Below the pieces are notes generated by a model, which worked only from the letters and a program-made list of their open reading frames with translations, had not been told where the DNA came from and made no database searches. DNA of 64,000 nucleotides from positions 24,904,189-24,968,188 of the forward strand of contig NC_087064.1 of assembly GCF_963678635.1 (NCBI RefSeq). Direction: 5' to 3'. The stretch is from Symsagittifera roscoffensis. Lineage: Eukaryota > Xenacoelomorpha > Acoela > Convolutidae. Shown here one piece after another: positions 62,636-64,000 of this stretch. Both the position numbers and the translations under genes were made by a program. The first letter of the stretch is position 1; every line of letters starts with the position of its first letter.

Positions 62636-62791
62636 GCTGGTATGGCCCTATCCAGCTTGTGCACTTACCGTAAGTAAACGGAAGGGCCCTTTTTGTAATT
62701 TTGTTTAAAAAAAAAATTTATGAATGCGCGTTTGTATATATGCATTTTTTGAGTTCAGTTCAAATTCTTTTGCTTAAGTTAGAATAAGTGT
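62636..62791. repeat. ~155 bp direct repeat, right copy
   Basis: Mate of 61153-61307. It starts 71 nt after the stop codon of the retroelement remnant and contains hairpin copy 3 at 62644-62688. Confidence 0.8.
62644..62688 (+). other. Conserved hairpin, copy 3
   Basis: The same outer and inner stems as copy 2, with loop AAGTAA instead of AACTAA. It lies 79 nt after the stop of the third retroelement remnant. Confidence 0.65.
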
Positions 62792-63058
62792 GCTCTCCAA
62801 ATACGAACATGAAAATTGAAAGTAGATAAACTTGATGGCATATTTAGTTGCTTAATTTAATGCATTCATCTTTATTGCTGCAATAATTCGAATTAAGCAG
62901 GAAGCATCTCATGTCAGAAATTCCGAAGACTAGCGAGCTGCCTTATTTTGAATCTAGGGTCAAGCTTTAAGAAGATATCAAATTTAAACTGATGGAGAGC
63001 CTAGCGCAATTGTTACGAATATGAAACAATTCCAAGATATTTCAAAACCTATCGCGCG

Positions 63059-63592
63059 TTGGAAAGTTTCGTTCCGATAAAACTTATTAGCTTTGACTGT
63101 AAGAGTCTTTTATTGGAAATGCATTGCTTCTACTTGTGTACTTACCTCTTCCACCGATTGAAGGCAATCCGAGATATCACTATAAGTTCCCTAAAGACAG
63201 CTCACGGAGATTTTAAAATCAAACTGGTCGTAGCGATGTACATTAACGAGCATGAACGAGACAGAAAAACAGCAAGACTCTTGAAATCGAAAAAGGAATG
63301 GCAAAAGAAGTACACCTTCTTAGATGTAATCGACGAAACAATATCAGTCCCCCGACAACGAGGGTCAATGGCAGACAGGATTCTGAAGGAAGAGATGCCA
63401 CAGTTTATGGAAGGCAGCAGAACAAGCATGATGAGATCATGGTCATTGGGAGAAATAACAGTAACAGTACAACAACTTGGAGTTAAGAGAACTTGCAGCG
63501 CAGGAATCAAAATGATACCAATGTCCAGTTTATTAGGTGTGAAAACACCTTCAATTCAACTCGGAGCCCAATTCAACGAGATGCGTACTTGA
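63059..63592 (+). CDS. Hypothetical protein fragment
   Basis: An open frame of 177 codons; the credible part runs from about 63125 (HCFYLCTYLFHRLKAIRDIT) through HERDRKTARLLKSKKEWQKK to KRTCSAGIKM. Composition is protein-like, with charged helical stretches, and the ORF is longer than chance in this AT-rich context. There is no recognised motif and the start codon is uncertain (no ATG at 63059). It could be a retroelement ORF1 fragment or a host exon. Confidence 0.3.
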   Translation: MESFVPIKLISFDCKSLLLEMHCFYLCTYLFHRLKAIRDITISSLKTAHGDFKIKLVVAMYINEHERDRKTARLLKSKKEWQKKYTFLDVIDETISVPRQRGSMADRILKEEMPQFMEGSRTSMMRSWSLGEITVTVQQLGVKRTCSAGIKMIPMSSLLGVKTPSIQLGAQFNEMRT

Positions 63593-64000
63593 TTATATCA
63601 GTTTGCTATGATAATTTAAAGAATTCGATTTAGTAATAGATTTTATGAAAGTTATTTTATGCTTTCATTAAGCAGTCTATACCTAGAAATGCAGCTAAAC
63701 AAATAGGCTCAAGTTAGAGAGTTACAACAAACCCAGTTTCATGTGTATTTTAATGAAAATTGTTACCTTAGTGCAAATCAAATACGCCGGGGATTTAATT
63801 GAAAGAACCAAAGTATGACGAACTAAAGGTACGCCATTCATAAACAAGATAAATTTGCTGCTATATATTTGCTTAATTTAAGTTATTGCAGTTATGAAGA
63901 TGAATAAATTTAACTTAGAGTAAATAACATGTTAATATTTGGACACAGAAGTTTGTGAACACGATCATTAGTGAAATAAAGTAAGAGATAAAATCACTAA
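63593..64000. other. AT-rich window end
   Basis: No ORF or RNA gene was recognised. Phrases resembling 62810-62890 recur (TTTGCTTAATTTAA with ATTGCAG), so it may carry another diverged copy of the retroelement 3' flank. Confidence 0.4.

Noticed and set aside
1-64000. CRISPR arrays, rRNA and tRNA genes
   Set aside because: No regular repeat-spacer pattern, no rRNA core sequence and no cloverleaf with B-box was noticed on either strand. Without a covariance search a tRNA could have been missed.

Overview
The window reads as a repeat-dense, AT-rich stretch of an invertebrate animal nuclear genome. The few host-like pieces have GT-AG introns of about 72 nt, and LTR retrotransposons and endonuclease-bearing non-LTR retrotransposons fill most of the rest. 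No rRNA, tRNA, CRISPR or bacterial operon signal was seen. The exact lineage cannot be fixed from sequence alone.

Layout. 1-11.5 kb is AT-rich intergenic DNA. It holds a 0.5 kb tandem duplication, a foldback element, dispersed repeats and fragments of possible host exons (4.1-4.8 kb plus strand; 8.08-8.24 kb minus strand). 11.5-25.7 kb is a graveyard of tandem segmental duplications. Decayed copies of a PHD-finger reverse transcriptase element alternate with roughly 860 bp LTRs, and the array ends in a 21 bp minisatellite. 26.7-29.5 kb is one LTR of the same family, split by a small Ty3/Gypsy deletion derivative with 146-147 bp LTRs and a perfect 5 bp target duplication.

29.5-53.9 kb is the centrepiece: a 24.5 kb minus-strand LTR retroelement with 917/920 bp LTRs that differ by about 15 substitutions. 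It carries a coiled-coil ORF1, then gag-protease-RT-RNase H-spacer-integrase. A TARG1-like macro domain follows in the same frame. After that come about 9 kb of accessory coding sequence: a first accessory polyprotein with an SGNH (GDSL-type) hydrolase domain, and a second, unrecognised protein of about 1,030 codons that begins at a TAATG stop-start overlap. Many single stops and one-base frameshifts interrupt these frames, in rough agreement with the age implied by the LTRs.

54.0-63.0 kb has three different non-LTR elements of the restriction-like-endonuclease type. The first is an intact 966-codon ORF that joins a PHD finger to RT and nuclease; the other two are broken 3' remnants. A conserved hairpin recurs three times beside the remnants. 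Between them, 59.99-60.31 kb looks like the first two coding exons of a secreted or membrane leucine-rich-repeat gene.

All domain calls come from reading motifs by eye; none was tested by database search.
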